DNA of 64,000 bases from Rhabditophanes sp. KR3021 (Eukaryota > Nematoda > Chromadorea > Rhabditida > Alloionematidae), in the NCBI GenBank assembly GCA_963281155.1, contig CAUJLY010000001.1, positions 7,192,001-7,256,000 on the forward strand, written 5' to 3'. Below, one piece after another: positions 22,269-30,996 of the stretch (within the stretch, counting starts at the first letter, position 1; every line of letters begins with the position of its first letter). Below the pieces are notes generated by a model. It searched no databases and had not been told where the DNA came from. It saw only the letters and a list, made by a program, of their open reading frames with translations. A program made the position numbers and the translations under genes.

Positions 22269-23062
22269 TTACTTTGGATATCTAGCTTGCATAATGGTGG
22301 AGAGTAAGGTTCCTGTTAATGGGCATTCAGGTTCAGCGTCTTCGACTGGAGTATCAACAAAGCTAGATTCACTTTCTTCGTTGAAGTCTTCAACTAAAGA
22401 GTCAACTCTTGACATCAAATCAACGACAGGATCGAAATTTTTGTCTTTGAATATGTTTACTCCGTGGCGGCGATGATACTCATCATAAGTCATCATTTCA
22501 TCATTCTTCAAGGATATTTTTAAATCTAGTTTTTTCTTCAATCTTTCGAATATCTGGAAACCATACTCTGGCTCTACATTCTTCTTAGTTTTTGGCAGAG
22601 GGCAGTCTTCGTCGCAATTTTTCATGGAGCGTCTAAATTATAATAAATTACTTATATTGGATGTATGCCTTACTTTTTAGAAGGTTCGTCTGATTCTGTT
22701 GTTTTAGCTGGCTCTTGTTCCGTAAGTTGGTAAGAAATAGGAAACGACTGCGATCTCAACAGCGTATGATCTTCCATGCTAATAGGGATTCCGTTTTCCT
22801 GCTCTTCCGGCTCATTATTTAGCACCAACTCAGAACTCCATTTGCTTTCTCCGCTAGTATTCATAGTGTTCATACCACTTTCTAGCTTTTTAGTCTTTAC
22901 AGTAATATTATGGTCTGCAAGTGGGTTTCGAACGTAACTAAAATAATCAGTAATTTTTACTTTTCTCTTTCTCGTATCTAGAGCAGTTATACTCGTTTGA
23001 TTTACGTTATTATCCTTGCATGTTAGATCAATAATCACCTTCTCGCTGATAATATCACTCAT
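22269..23062 (-). CDS. nuclear-type protein with PIP-degron-like and SUMO-interaction-like motifs
   Basis: Two exons (23062-22674, 22632-22269; 41-nt intron) give 250 residues. Start chosen at the ATG giving MSDIISEKV because a TTTTTCAG acceptor lies about 18 nt upstream at 23076-23083; a longer frame exists but would be removed by splicing there. Near residue 10 is VIIDLT, matching a SUMO-interaction core. Around residues 30-45 is RKRKVKITDYFSYVR, which fits a PIP box with the TD pair and a basic residue four positions after the aromatic pair, the signature of CRL4-Cdt2 degrons in p21, Cdt1 and Set8. Gln at the first PIP position is replaced by Lys. The rest is acidic and low in Cys, with no recognised fold. 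It lies between histone and topoisomerase genes. A replication-coupled regulator is inference. Confidence 0.7.
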
Positions 23063-23487
23063 AAGGACATTTGCTGAAAAATGGCAATAAATAGAATCAG
23101 TAAAGATAATGGAAAGCACGAGGTGATGTAATAAATAATAAATGCACGGGATCAGTAGAATGAATGAGCCAAATAAAGATGCAGACGCGCTTAAAGTAGG
23201 TACACTTTAGATTTATATTTTCGTTACAAGAGGATGTGCGAACTCGTGCTTGGCCAATTGTCAATACATTTGTGTATGCTACACAATAAACAGGTGTTCT
23301 TTATATTAAGAAAGAAGTTCGTGTGAAAGGTGTAAATTTAAATACTAATTAATGGAATTATTTAAAGAATTAAGTTGACATAAGTGTTTTAAAAATAACT
23401 TTATTGACCATAAAATAGCAGGGAGATCAAATATTAGACACAAGGACTCTTAAAAGAGCAAAAAATAATCATCAAAATAGATTTCAA
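23063..23487. other. spacer between the PIP-motif gene and H2A
   Basis: It contains the promoter of the PIP-motif gene, its candidate TTTTTCAG acceptor (23076-23083, minus) and the 3' region of H2A with a degenerate stem-loop (23445-23460). No gene seen. Confidence 0.5.
23445..23460 (-). terminator. degenerate histone-type 3' stem-loop after H2A
   Basis: On the minus strand the sequence reads TGCTCTTTTAAGAGTC, 28 nt after the H2A stop. It resembles the canonical six-base stem and four-base loop GGCTCTTTTCAGAGCC: loop TTTA, four paired inner positions, one G-U, and an outer mismatch. A poly(A)-type AATAAA follows at about 23400. The other five histone genes here show nothing comparable. Confidence 0.4.
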
Positions 23488-23892
23488 CTAATCCGCGTTT
23501 GATTCCTGAGAATTAGTTGTTTCTCCACCCTTCTTGGGAACGAGACTAGCTGGAATGTTTGGAAGAACACCTCCTTGGGCAATGGTGACACCGGTCAGAA
23601 GTTTACTCAATTCTTCATCGTTTCTGATGGCCAATTGAAGATGCCTTGGGTTAATTCTGGACTTCTTGTTGTCCCTTGCCGCATTACCCGCCAACTCCAA
23701 TACTTCAGCGGCCAAATACTCTAGAACAGCGGCAAGATAGACAGGAGCTCCTCCACCAACTCTCTCCGCATAATTGCCTTTCTTCAGCAAACGATGAAGA
23801 CGACCCACTGGAAATTGAAGTCCGGCCCTGCTGGATCTTGTCTTGGCTTTTACCGATGCCTTAGCCTTTCCACCCTTTCCGCGACCTGACAT
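23488..23892 (-). CDS. histone H2A, second copy, with C-terminal SQE
   Basis: Start set at the ATG giving [11 protein letters not shown]; the frame is open upstream but the leader would be non-histone. The 134-residue protein has an intact fold ([43 protein letters not shown]) and a longer C-terminus than the first H2A, ending [18 protein letters not shown] is the phosphorylation motif of H2A.X, but here it lies four residues from the end and not at the terminus. It is divergently paired with H2B at 24097. A degenerate stem-loop follows the stop. Confidence 0.92.
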   Translation of the reverse strand: MSGRGKGGKAKASVKAKTRSSRAGLQFPVGRLHRLLKKGNYAERVGGGAPVYLAAVLEYLAAEVLELAGNAARDNKKSRINPRHLQLAIRNDEELSKLLTGVTIAQGGVLPNIPASLVPKKGGETTNSQESNAD

Positions 23893-24096
23893 GATGATTT
23901 TAAAAAATGAGATGAACCAAAGTTGTGACGTAATTAACAAAAATATGCTCTTATATAGTAAAACTTGCCGCTTTAAATCGATGGCTTAAAGCGATGACTT
24001 TGAGACAGACCCGCCCAGAGTAATTCTTTGGTAGTATATAAGGACAGATATCCCAACTAAATCACCATTTGTATTTTATTACATTTACCAGTCATC
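23893..24096. promoter_or_regulatory. bidirectional H2A/H2B promoter, second pair
   Basis: Minus-strand CTATATAAGAG (about 23947-23957) serves H2A and plus-strand AGTATATAAGG (24033-24043) serves H2B. GCGGCAAGTTTTA lies upstream of the H2A box, an echo of the AGCAAGAAA element at the other histone genes. Confidence 0.65.
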
Positions 24097-24473
24097 ATGC
24101 CGCCAAAGCCCGCTTCTAAAGGAAAGAAAGCTGTTCAAGCTTCTCCCAAGGTACCACGTACTGGAGTTGACAAGAAGAAAAAAAGAAGACTAGAAAGGAA
24201 TCTTATTCTACCTACATCTATCGTGTCTTGAAACAAGTCCATCCAGACACTGGCGTCTCTTCGAAAGCCATGTCTATTATGAACTCCTTTGTGAATGACG
24301 TCTTTGAAAGGATCGCCGGAGAAGCTTCTAAACTCGCTCAGTACAATAAGAAATCAACTATCTCATCTAGAGAGATCCAAACTGCTGTGAGATTGACTTT
24401 GCCTGGAGAATTGGCCAAGCACGCCGTCTCTGAAGGGACCAAAGCTGTAACTAAGTATACTAGCAGCAAATAG
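24097..24473 (+). CDS. histone H2B, second copy, with a one-base frame break
   Basis: The ATG at 24097 opens [18 protein letters not shown] and reaches KKKKRR, after which the frame is wrong. The remaining histone ([15 protein letters not shown] onward, ending TKYTSSK) is intact one frame away. Total length is 377 nt, one short of 126 codons, so a single missing base in the A/AAG-rich run at about 24171-24188 explains everything. The promoter, TATA and the rest of the protein look functional, and the fold is nearly identical to the 13712 copy. A homopolymer base-calling error is more likely than a young pseudogene, but both are open. Confidence 0.85.
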
Positions 24474-25406
24474 GTGGATTGTGACGAAGCTCTTTATAAT
24501 TTGCCTCATAAGGTTTATTTTATTTATTGTTTTTTTTGCTATCTGTAATAAAATACTTTTCTTTTACCACTCTTGTTTTGTTCTTTGTATACATGTCTTC
24601 TTCTGCTTTTTGTGACCATTTCACATTTGATGACATCTTTTAGAAGCTCATCAGAAATAGTTGGCAACTTGTCGATATGTTATTTTAAATGAGATGTTCA
24701 AATTAGATTGCATGGTTAATAACTTTATAAATAACATTACATCCATCAATCAATATGATTATGTTTATCTCAAATAAAGGTATGTGTATAAAGTTCTTCT
24801 AATCATCATTAAAAATATTATCTTCAAATCAAGATTGGAGCATGAAACAATAAATGAATTTGACATGTGATTATACTTAATTCGATATCGAAGATGTTAC
24901 GGCTAATTTTGTGAGAATTCACCATTTTGATAATGACTTCATGAAATTTCAAAAACGCTTTCTTTTGATGTAACTTACTACTTTGTCTTCAAAAAAGCAT
25001 CACTTTTGCATTGCTTGAATCAACTACATCATACATACATTTCTTGAATCAACTACATCATACATACATTTCTTGAATCAACTACATCATACATTTCTTG
25101 AAACAGCTTTTATTACAACTTAAGATTTTTCAATCCATAATAATATTTCATAAAGACTGTCTGTCACCCAATTTACATCTTATCTACCGAAAAAGTGAAA
25201 AGACTCATCTTTTTTCCCACAAACTTGTACATTCCACTAAGAGAGGCGTACTATTGCCATCTAACAATATCATACTCATCAAAATTGGTCTCGAGACGAC
25301 TTTCTTTTGGTCACTTGCCCTCTATCAAAAATCATCTCTTTTACGCACAACTTTTGCAATTTTGCATACTTTTTTAATATCTGCTAACTTTACACTAGTA
25401 AAAACC
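24474..25406. other. spacer upstream of topoisomerase II
   Basis: It carries the H2B 3' signals (AATAAAA near 24548) and the 29-bp tandem repeat listed separately. The frame of topoisomerase II stays open back to 25098 but contains no ATG there, so it is treated as untranslated. CTTTACACTAG at about 25390-25400 is a candidate trans-splice acceptor just before the ATG. Confidence 0.5.
25014..25102 (+). repeat. 29-bp tandem repeat, three units plus a partial
   Basis: Units begin at 25014, 25043 and 25072, each CTTGAATCAACTACATCATA followed by CATACATTT; the third is shortened and a partial fourth starts at 25097. It lies about 300 nt upstream of the topoisomerase II ATG. The copies are nearly identical, so the array is recent. 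Confidence 0.9.
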
Positions 25407-28400
25407 ATGTCAGATAGTGGCAGTGATTTTGGTTCTTCCACACCACCCCCTAAGGCTAAGAAAACGAATGGAGCTGCTTCAAAGAAGGCTGCCCCCAAGA
25501 CACCAAATGATAAGGCAGCTGGCGGTGAAAAGACCCTTCATTTATCAAAGAAGGATATGGATGTTTTCACAAACATCGACAAACCTCACGAGAAAGGAGG
25601 TAAAACATCAATCGAACAGCAGTACCAGAAGAAGACACAGTTGGAGCACATTCTCCTCCGTCCTGATACTTATATCGGGTCAGTCCAATTCTGCGAGAAG
25701 ACGACGATGTGGGTCTACGACAAAGACAAGGATTCGATCGTGACAAAAGACATCAGCTATGTTCCAGGCCTCTACAAGATCTTTGATGAAATCTTAGTGA
25801 ACGCGGCTGACAACAAGCAACGAGACAAAAGTATGAATGTCATCAAAATCGACATCGACCAAAAAACCAACTCCATCTCTATCTTCAACAACGGAAAGGG
25901 TGTTCCTGTTGTCATGCACAAGGTTGAAAAAATGTATGTCCCTGAACTTATCTTCGGAACCTTACTCACTTCTTCAAACTACGATGATTCTGAAAGGAAA
26001 GTGACTGGTGGGAGAAATGGTTATGGGGCGAAGTTGTGCAATATTTTCTCAACTAAATTTACTCTGGAGTCGGCTTGCAAGGAATATAAGAAGAAGTTCA
26101 AGCAGACTTGGGTTAAGAATATGACGAAGGATAAGGATGCGGAGATTGAGTCTTTTTCAGGGTCTGATTTCACAAAGATTACCTTTGTTCCCGACTTGAA
26201 GAAGTTTAAAATGGACAAGCTGGATGATGATATTGTTGCCTTGATGAGCAGGAGAGCATATGATATTGCAGGAAGTACTCGTGGTGTCAAAGTGTACCTG
26301 AATGGACGTCAATTGCCAATTTCGGGATTCAAGCAGTATTGTGAGCTGTACACAAAGAACTTTACGGGATCCGATGGTGAACCTCTTAAACTCGTTTATG
26401 AGCAAGTGAACGAGCGATGGGAAGTAGCTTTAACTGTCTCTGAAAAGAATTTCCAGTCAGTTTCTTTTGCTAACTCGATTGCCACGACCAAGGGAGGAAG
26501 GCATGTCGATTATATCGCTGATCAACTTTCTTCCAAACTTATTGCTACGGTCACTAAGAAAGCTGGAGCCAAGTCTGGAATAGCCGTCAAACCTTTCCAA
26601 GTCAAGAATCACATGTGGCTTTTCGTAAATGCTCTGATCGAGAATCCTACTTTCGACTCTCAGACTAAGGAAACCATGACTCTACAAGCTAAGTCGTTTG
26701 GCTCGAAGGCTGAGGTTAGTGAAAAATTCCATGCAGGTGCGGCTAAATGTGGAGTCGTCGAAGCTATCTTATCTTGGGTCAAGTTCAAGCAACAAGAACA
26801 GGCTGACAAGAAATGCTCGACCAAGAAAACCAACAAATTGAAGGGGATTCCAAAGCTGGATGATGCAAATGACGCTGGGACCAAAAATTCCCATTTATGT
26901 ACTCTCATCCTAACGGAAGGAGATTCAGCTAAGACTCTTGCCGTCTCCGGTTTGGGAGTCGTTGGGCGAGACAAGTATGGTGTCTTTCCACTCCGTGGTA
27001 AATTCTTGAATGTCCGTGATGCTAGTCATAAGCAAATCAAGGAAAATGCTGAAATCGACGCTCTTCTCAAGATCATTGGGTTGCAATACCGCTTGAAGTA
27101 CGACAAAGAGGAAGACTTGAAGACTTTGAGGTATGGTAAAGTCATGATCATGGCGGATCAGGATCAAGACGGTTCCCATATCAAGGGTTTATTGATTAAC
27201 TTCTTCCACCACAATTGGCCTGCCTTGTTGAAAACCACATTCTTGGAAGAGTTCATCACTCCAATCGTGAAAGTTACTAAGGATGGGAGATCTACTTCGT
27301 TCTTCTCCTTGCCTGAGTACATGAAATGGCGTGTTGACCACAATAATGGAAAGGGATTCAAGATCAAATACTACAAGGGGTTGGGTACATCTACTTCGAA
27401 GGAAGCAAAAGAATACTTCTCTGACATGGCTAAGCATCGCATTCCTTTCAAGTACGGCGACGAGCAATGTTCGGTTTCAATTGAAATGGCGTTTGCTAAA
27501 TCTAAAGTTGAAAAAAGAAAGGAGTGGTTGACTTCCTGGATGGAAGAGCGTAAGAGACAAAGATTAACTAATGAACAGGAAGTCTACTTGTACAATGAAA
27601 ATACCAAGAGTATCAGTTACAAGCAATTTATTGACCAAGAGCTTATCCTTTTCTCCAATATGGATAACGAACGTTCAATTCCTAATTTGATGGATGGTTT
27701 GAAACCTGGACAAAGAAAGGTTCTCTTCACTTGCTTTAAGCGTGCCGACAAGAAAGAAGTGAAGGTTGCTCAGCTTGCTGGAGCAGTGGGGGAAATGTCT
27801 GCTTATCATCACGGCGAAGTTTCTCTTATGATGACGATTGTTGGGTTAGCTCAAGATTTTGTTGGTAGCAATAACATTAACTTGTTACTTCCTATCGGTC
27901 AATTTGGAACGAGGTTACAAGGAGGAAAGGACTCTGCCTCCCCTCGTTACATTTTCACCCAGCTTTCTCCCCTGACCAAGACGATCTTCAAACAAGAAGA
28001 TGAACATGTTCTCAAGTTTTTGAATGAAGAGAATCAACGTATTGAACCCGAATGGTACTGTCCTATTATTCCAATGATTTTAATCAATGGGACTGAAGGT
28101 ATTGGAACTGCGTGGTCAACCAAGATCCCCAACTACAATCCAAGAGATGTAGTGGAAAACATTAGACGCCTCATCAACAATGAAGAAACTAAAGTAATGG
28201 CACCATGGTACAGAAGATTCGAGGGAACGATGGTGAAACTTGGGGAAGGGCGATACATATCCAATGGCCGCATTGCAGTTATCAATGACACAACTGTTGA
28301 AATCACTGAACTACCTATCAAGACCTGGACTCAAAAGTACAAGGAAACCGTTATTGACAAGCTGAATGACAATCCCGACAAAAATGCTGCCTTCAACATT

Positions 28401-29714
28401 AGTGACTACAAAGAATACCATACTGATTCCACGGTCAAGTTCGTTGTTAAGATGAATGAGGACAAACTAGCTGCTGCTGAAAGAGAGGGCATGCATAAGG
28501 TCTTCCAACTTCAATCTATTATCAATACGACTAGCATGGTTTTGTTTGATTCTGAAGGTTGTTTGAGACGGTTTGATTCTCCAGATGAAATAATGAAAGA
28601 TTTCTTCAAATGTCGTAGGCAGAAGTACATCGAGAGGAAGATCTTCTTGGAAGGCATGCTTCAGGCTCAAAGTGATAAATTGAGTGCCCAAGCTAAGTTC
28701 ATCATGGCCAAGATTAAGGGAGAGATCAAGATGGAGAACGTCAAGAAGGCAGAAATCATCAAAAAGTTAAGGGACCTTGGATATTTGCCTGATCCTTTGA
28801 AGAAATGGAATGATGATGAAAAGAAGAGACGTGAGAAGGAAGATAAGATGGACGTTGTTGAGGAGATTGAAGAAGAAGACACTGTCGTCAAGGATTCTGT
28901 AGGAGACTACGACTATTTGGTTGGTATGGCTTTAATTAAATTGTCCGAGGAGGAAAAGGATAAACTAATTAGAGAGTCCAAGGACAAGCTTACTGAATTG
29001 GAAATTCTCAAGAAAAAGACGTGGTCTGACTTGTGGCTTGCCGACCTCGATGAATTCATGGCAGCTCTAAAGAAGCACGAGGACAAGGAAGAAGCCGAAA
29101 TTGAGAAAGCTATCAGGGACGCGACAGCTAAGCTTAAGAAAGAAGCTGGATCTGCTAAAAGTAAACGCGGAGGACTTGCTGCTGCTGCGGACTTTAAGCC
29201 GGACCCAAGAGGAATCAATGTTGTTCCGGACATCCAGTCTTACAAAGACAAGTTCGAAGAAAAGCCTAAGAAGGAAAAAGCTCCCAAGAAAGAAAAAGCT
29301 CCAAAGAAGGAAAAGGCTGTTAAAAAAGTTGAGAACCATGGAGGAGATGTCAGTTCGTTTTTGGTTAAGAAGGAAAATGGAACTGGCAAGAAAAAGGCTT
29401 CTAAGAAGAATGAAAGTGATAGTGATGACACTGACGAATTGTCTGAATTTGATTCAGATGATGAAGAAGAAAATTCCAAACCAAGATCTTTTTCAAAGAA
29501 ATCTAATACATCAGATGAAGAAAAATATTCCAAGCCTAACCCAAAAAAAGCTGATCAAAAGACAAAACCTACCCCGAAGGAAGCAGGTGGGAAAAGAAAG
29601 AAAACTGAATCTGACGGTGAAGAATCTAAAAGTTCAAGAAATGTTCCAACAAGACCAGCAGCCAAGAAAGCTAAACTTGTCATTAGCTCCGATGAAGAAG
29701 ATAGTTTTGTTTGA
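25407..29714 (+). CDS. top-2: DNA topoisomerase II (ATP-dependent), intronless
   Basis: The 1,435-residue frame has the complete type IIA layout. ATPase domain: EILVNAADNK N-box, NGKGVPV, GGRNGYGAKL and the QTKE loop at about Gln419. Toprim: LTEGDSAKTLAVSGL with Glu504 and ADQDQDGSH near 583. Breakage-reunion domain: SPRYIFTQLSPLTK with the catalytic tyrosine about Tyr848, after REIPN-type RSIPNLMDGLKPGQRKVL. C-terminus: long Lys/Glu/Ser-rich tail with repeats of KKEKAPKKEKA and acidic Ser clusters, typical of the regulatory region. It relieves supercoils and decatenates chromosomes in the nucleus. Start set at ATG 25407 because upstream in-frame codons lack ATG and read as T-rich sequence. 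No intron over 4.3 kb is striking beside neighbours with introns every few hundred bases. Confidence 0.95.
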   Translation: MSDSGSDFGSSTPPPKAKKTNGAASKKAAPKTPNDKAAGGEKTLHLSKKDMDVFTNIDKPHEKGGKTSIEQQYQKKTQLEHILLRPDTYIGSVQFCEKTTMWVYDKDKDSIVTKDISYVPGLYKIFDEILVNAADNKQRDKSMNVIKIDIDQKTNSISIFNNGKGVPVVMHKVEKMYVPELIFGTLLTSSNYDDSERKVTGGRNGYGAKLCNIFSTKFTLESACKEYKKKFKQTWVKNMTKDKDAEIESFSGSDFTKITFVPDLKKFKMDKLDDDIVALMSRRAYDIAGSTRGVKVYLNGRQLPISGFKQYCELYTKNFTGSDGEPLKLVYEQVNERWEVALTVSEKNFQSVSFANSIATTKGGRHVDYIADQLSSKLIATVTKKAGAKSGIAVKPFQVKNHMWLFVNALIENPTFDSQTKETMTLQAKSFGSKAEVSEKFHAGAAKCGVVEAILSWVKFKQQEQADKKCSTKKTNKLKGIPKLDDANDAGTKNSHLCTLILTEGDSAKTLAVSGLGVVGRDKYGVFPLRGKFLNVRDASHKQIKENAEIDALLKIIGLQYRLKYDKEEDLKTLRYGKVMIMADQDQDGSHIKGLLINFFHHNWPALLKTTFLEEFITPIVKVTKDGRSTSFFSLPEYMKWRVDHNNGKGFKIKYYKGLGTSTSKEAKEYFSDMAKHRIPFKYGDEQCSVSIEMAFAKSKVEKRKEWLTSWMEERKRQRLTNEQEVYLYNENTKSISYKQFIDQELILFSNMDNERSIPNLMDGLKPGQRKVLFTCFKRADKKEVKVAQLAGAVGEMSAYHHGEVSLMMTIVGLAQDFVGSNNINLLLPIGQFGTRLQGGKDSASPRYIFTQLSPLTKTIFKQEDEHVLKFLNEENQRIEPEWYCPIIPMILINGTEGIGTAWSTKIPNYNPRDVVENIRRLINNEETKVMAPWYRRFEGTMVKLGEGRYISNGRIAVINDTTVEITELPIKTWTQKYKETVIDKLNDNPDKNAAFNISDYKEYHTDSTVKFVVKMNEDKLAAAEREGMHKVFQLQSIINTTSMVLFDSEGCLRRFDSPDEIMKDFFKCRRQKYIERKIFLEGMLQAQSDKLSAQAKFIMAKIKGEIKMENVKKAEIIKKLRDLGYLPDPLKKWNDDEKKRREKEDKMDVVEEIEEEDTVVKDSVGDYDYLVGMALIKLSEEEKDKLIRESKDKLTELEILKKKTWSDLWLADLDEFMAALKKHEDKEEAEIEKAIRDATAKLKKEAGSAKSKRGGLAAAADFKPDPRGINVVPDIQSYKDKFEEKPKKEKAPKKEKAPKKEKAVKKVENHGGDVSSFLVKKENGTGKKKASKKNESDSDDTDELSEFDSDDEEENSKPRSFSKKSNTSDEEKYSKPNPKKADQKTKPTPKEAGGKRKKTESDGEESKSSRNVPTRPAAKKAKLVISSDEEDSFV

Positions 29715-30051
29715 TTTGTATGATTAAGTTAATAGTTAGATAATATTTTGCAACTATTGTTAGGTGACGCTTGTTTTACCATTTATTTTGAATTTGCATA
29801 ATTGATATTTTTTAATATTTTGTAATGACATCAATTATGAAAATAAATTGTTTTTTAAAACCGTCTTTATTTACTTGTATCAATTCAACATCTTAATATA
29901 CTTCTATCGCTTTAACATCTAAATAAATGTATATTATCAAATTTAACATCTCAATATGACTTTCATACAATTCTTTGCCATTTCATGGTCATTGCCATTA
30001 AGTTGACCTAAAAAGGCAGTCTAAAACAAAATTTCTATCGATATTTACTTT
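29715..30051. other. short intergenic stretch
   Basis: It contains poly(A)-type AATAAA signals for topoisomerase II near 29841. No gene or repeat seen. Confidence 0.5.
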
Positions 30052-30744
30052 ATGACGATGTTACGTTTCATATCTTTATTGACGATTATATTATTTTCAT
30101 TATTTACCTTAACTTATGGAGGTTAGTTTTATTTTTTTAAAACACATAAGAATACTTTTAGAGGGAGAATGTCTTAAAGAATGTCTAAAGCCAATCCAAA
30201 AAATCAAAAGAGATCTATCATTCCTCTTCCAAAATTACGAAAAAAGCTGCAATATATTGGAGGAACAATTTAAAAGAATCAGAAAATGCGAGTTAAAGGA
30301 GCAGCAAACCTTTTTTTCTGCTACTATTTGGTACCGGCTTTTTTGTGTTGACTTTGAGGAAGGTAAAAAAGACATAACTCTTTTATTCATTAATCATTTT
30401 GTATAGATCTCGAAGAACATTTCGAATGTCTCAAAAGTGCATCCTTTAATGCTGATAAATTATGCAGAACAGAATGCTTCTCTACACCATCACCAAAGAC
30501 TGACAAATTAAAAAAAGTTGATAAAGAAGCAAAAATGTGCGAACAAATTAAATGTTCAACTGTCTGCTATTATAAATCTTTATCACAATCATGTCCCTCA
30601 GCTCAACCGACATTACTAAAAATGAATTTGCGTCAGTCAGATGACATGTATCACTCTACACATAAAGAAACATTAATAAAAATGCCTAAGGAATGCAAAG
30701 ATTTGCATGACACGCAGTATATGAAAGGAAAAATGTTAGAGTAA
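30052..30744 (+). CDS. secreted Cys-rich protein, CPG4/DUF19-like layout
   Basis: Three exons (30052-30121, 30162-30362, 30407-30744) with 40- and 44-nt introns give 202 residues. Signal peptide: LRFISLLTIILFSLFTLTYG. The mature part is helical and Cys-spaced: GECLKECLKPI, EKSCNILEEQF, IRKCELKE, RLFCVDFEE, FECLKSASF, KLCRTECF, then MCEQIKCSTVCYYK and a Cys near QSCPSA. The spacing resembles the nematode extracellular CPG4/DUF19-type helical Cys domains, to which I assign it only tentatively. The C-terminal 50 residues are polar and Cys-poor apart from KECKDL. All splice phases agree. Confidence 0.65.
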
Positions 30745-30888
30745 AAACCAGTTGGCAGCATCTTTTTAATTGGAAGACAAAATTTATTAGCATAATAAAA
30801 TAGTACAATTATGTTTAGAAAAGTTGATTCCACTCTAAAATTATTTGCTTATTATATCTTTTTGGTTAAATTATGAAATACACGTCCA

Positions 30889-30975
30889 TTTGATTTAAAT
30901 ACTTTTCTCATTTAAATACTTTTTTTCATTTGAATACTTTTTCATCTGATTTAAATGCTTTTCTCATTTAAATTC
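30889..30975 (+). repeat. short degenerate repeat of a CATTTAAATACTTTT unit
   Basis: About five imperfect copies of (T)CATTTAAATACTTTT occur in the 3' region shared by the kinase and the Cys-rich gene. Confidence 0.5.
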
Positions 30976-30996
30976 CCCATTTGACCAGGTTTACTT

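Noticed and set aside
25014..25102. CRISPR-like array
   Set aside because: Units are contiguous without spacers and the DNA is eukaryotic; it is a plain tandem repeat.
25098..25406. N-terminal extension of topoisomerase II
   Set aside because: No in-frame ATG; the sequence is T-rich and unlike any topoisomerase, and ATG 25407 gives a normal acidic/Ser start.
26021..29533. Many antisense and alternative-frame ORFs across topoisomerase II
   Set aside because: They are shadows of a strongly coding frame, with no motif or start context of their own.
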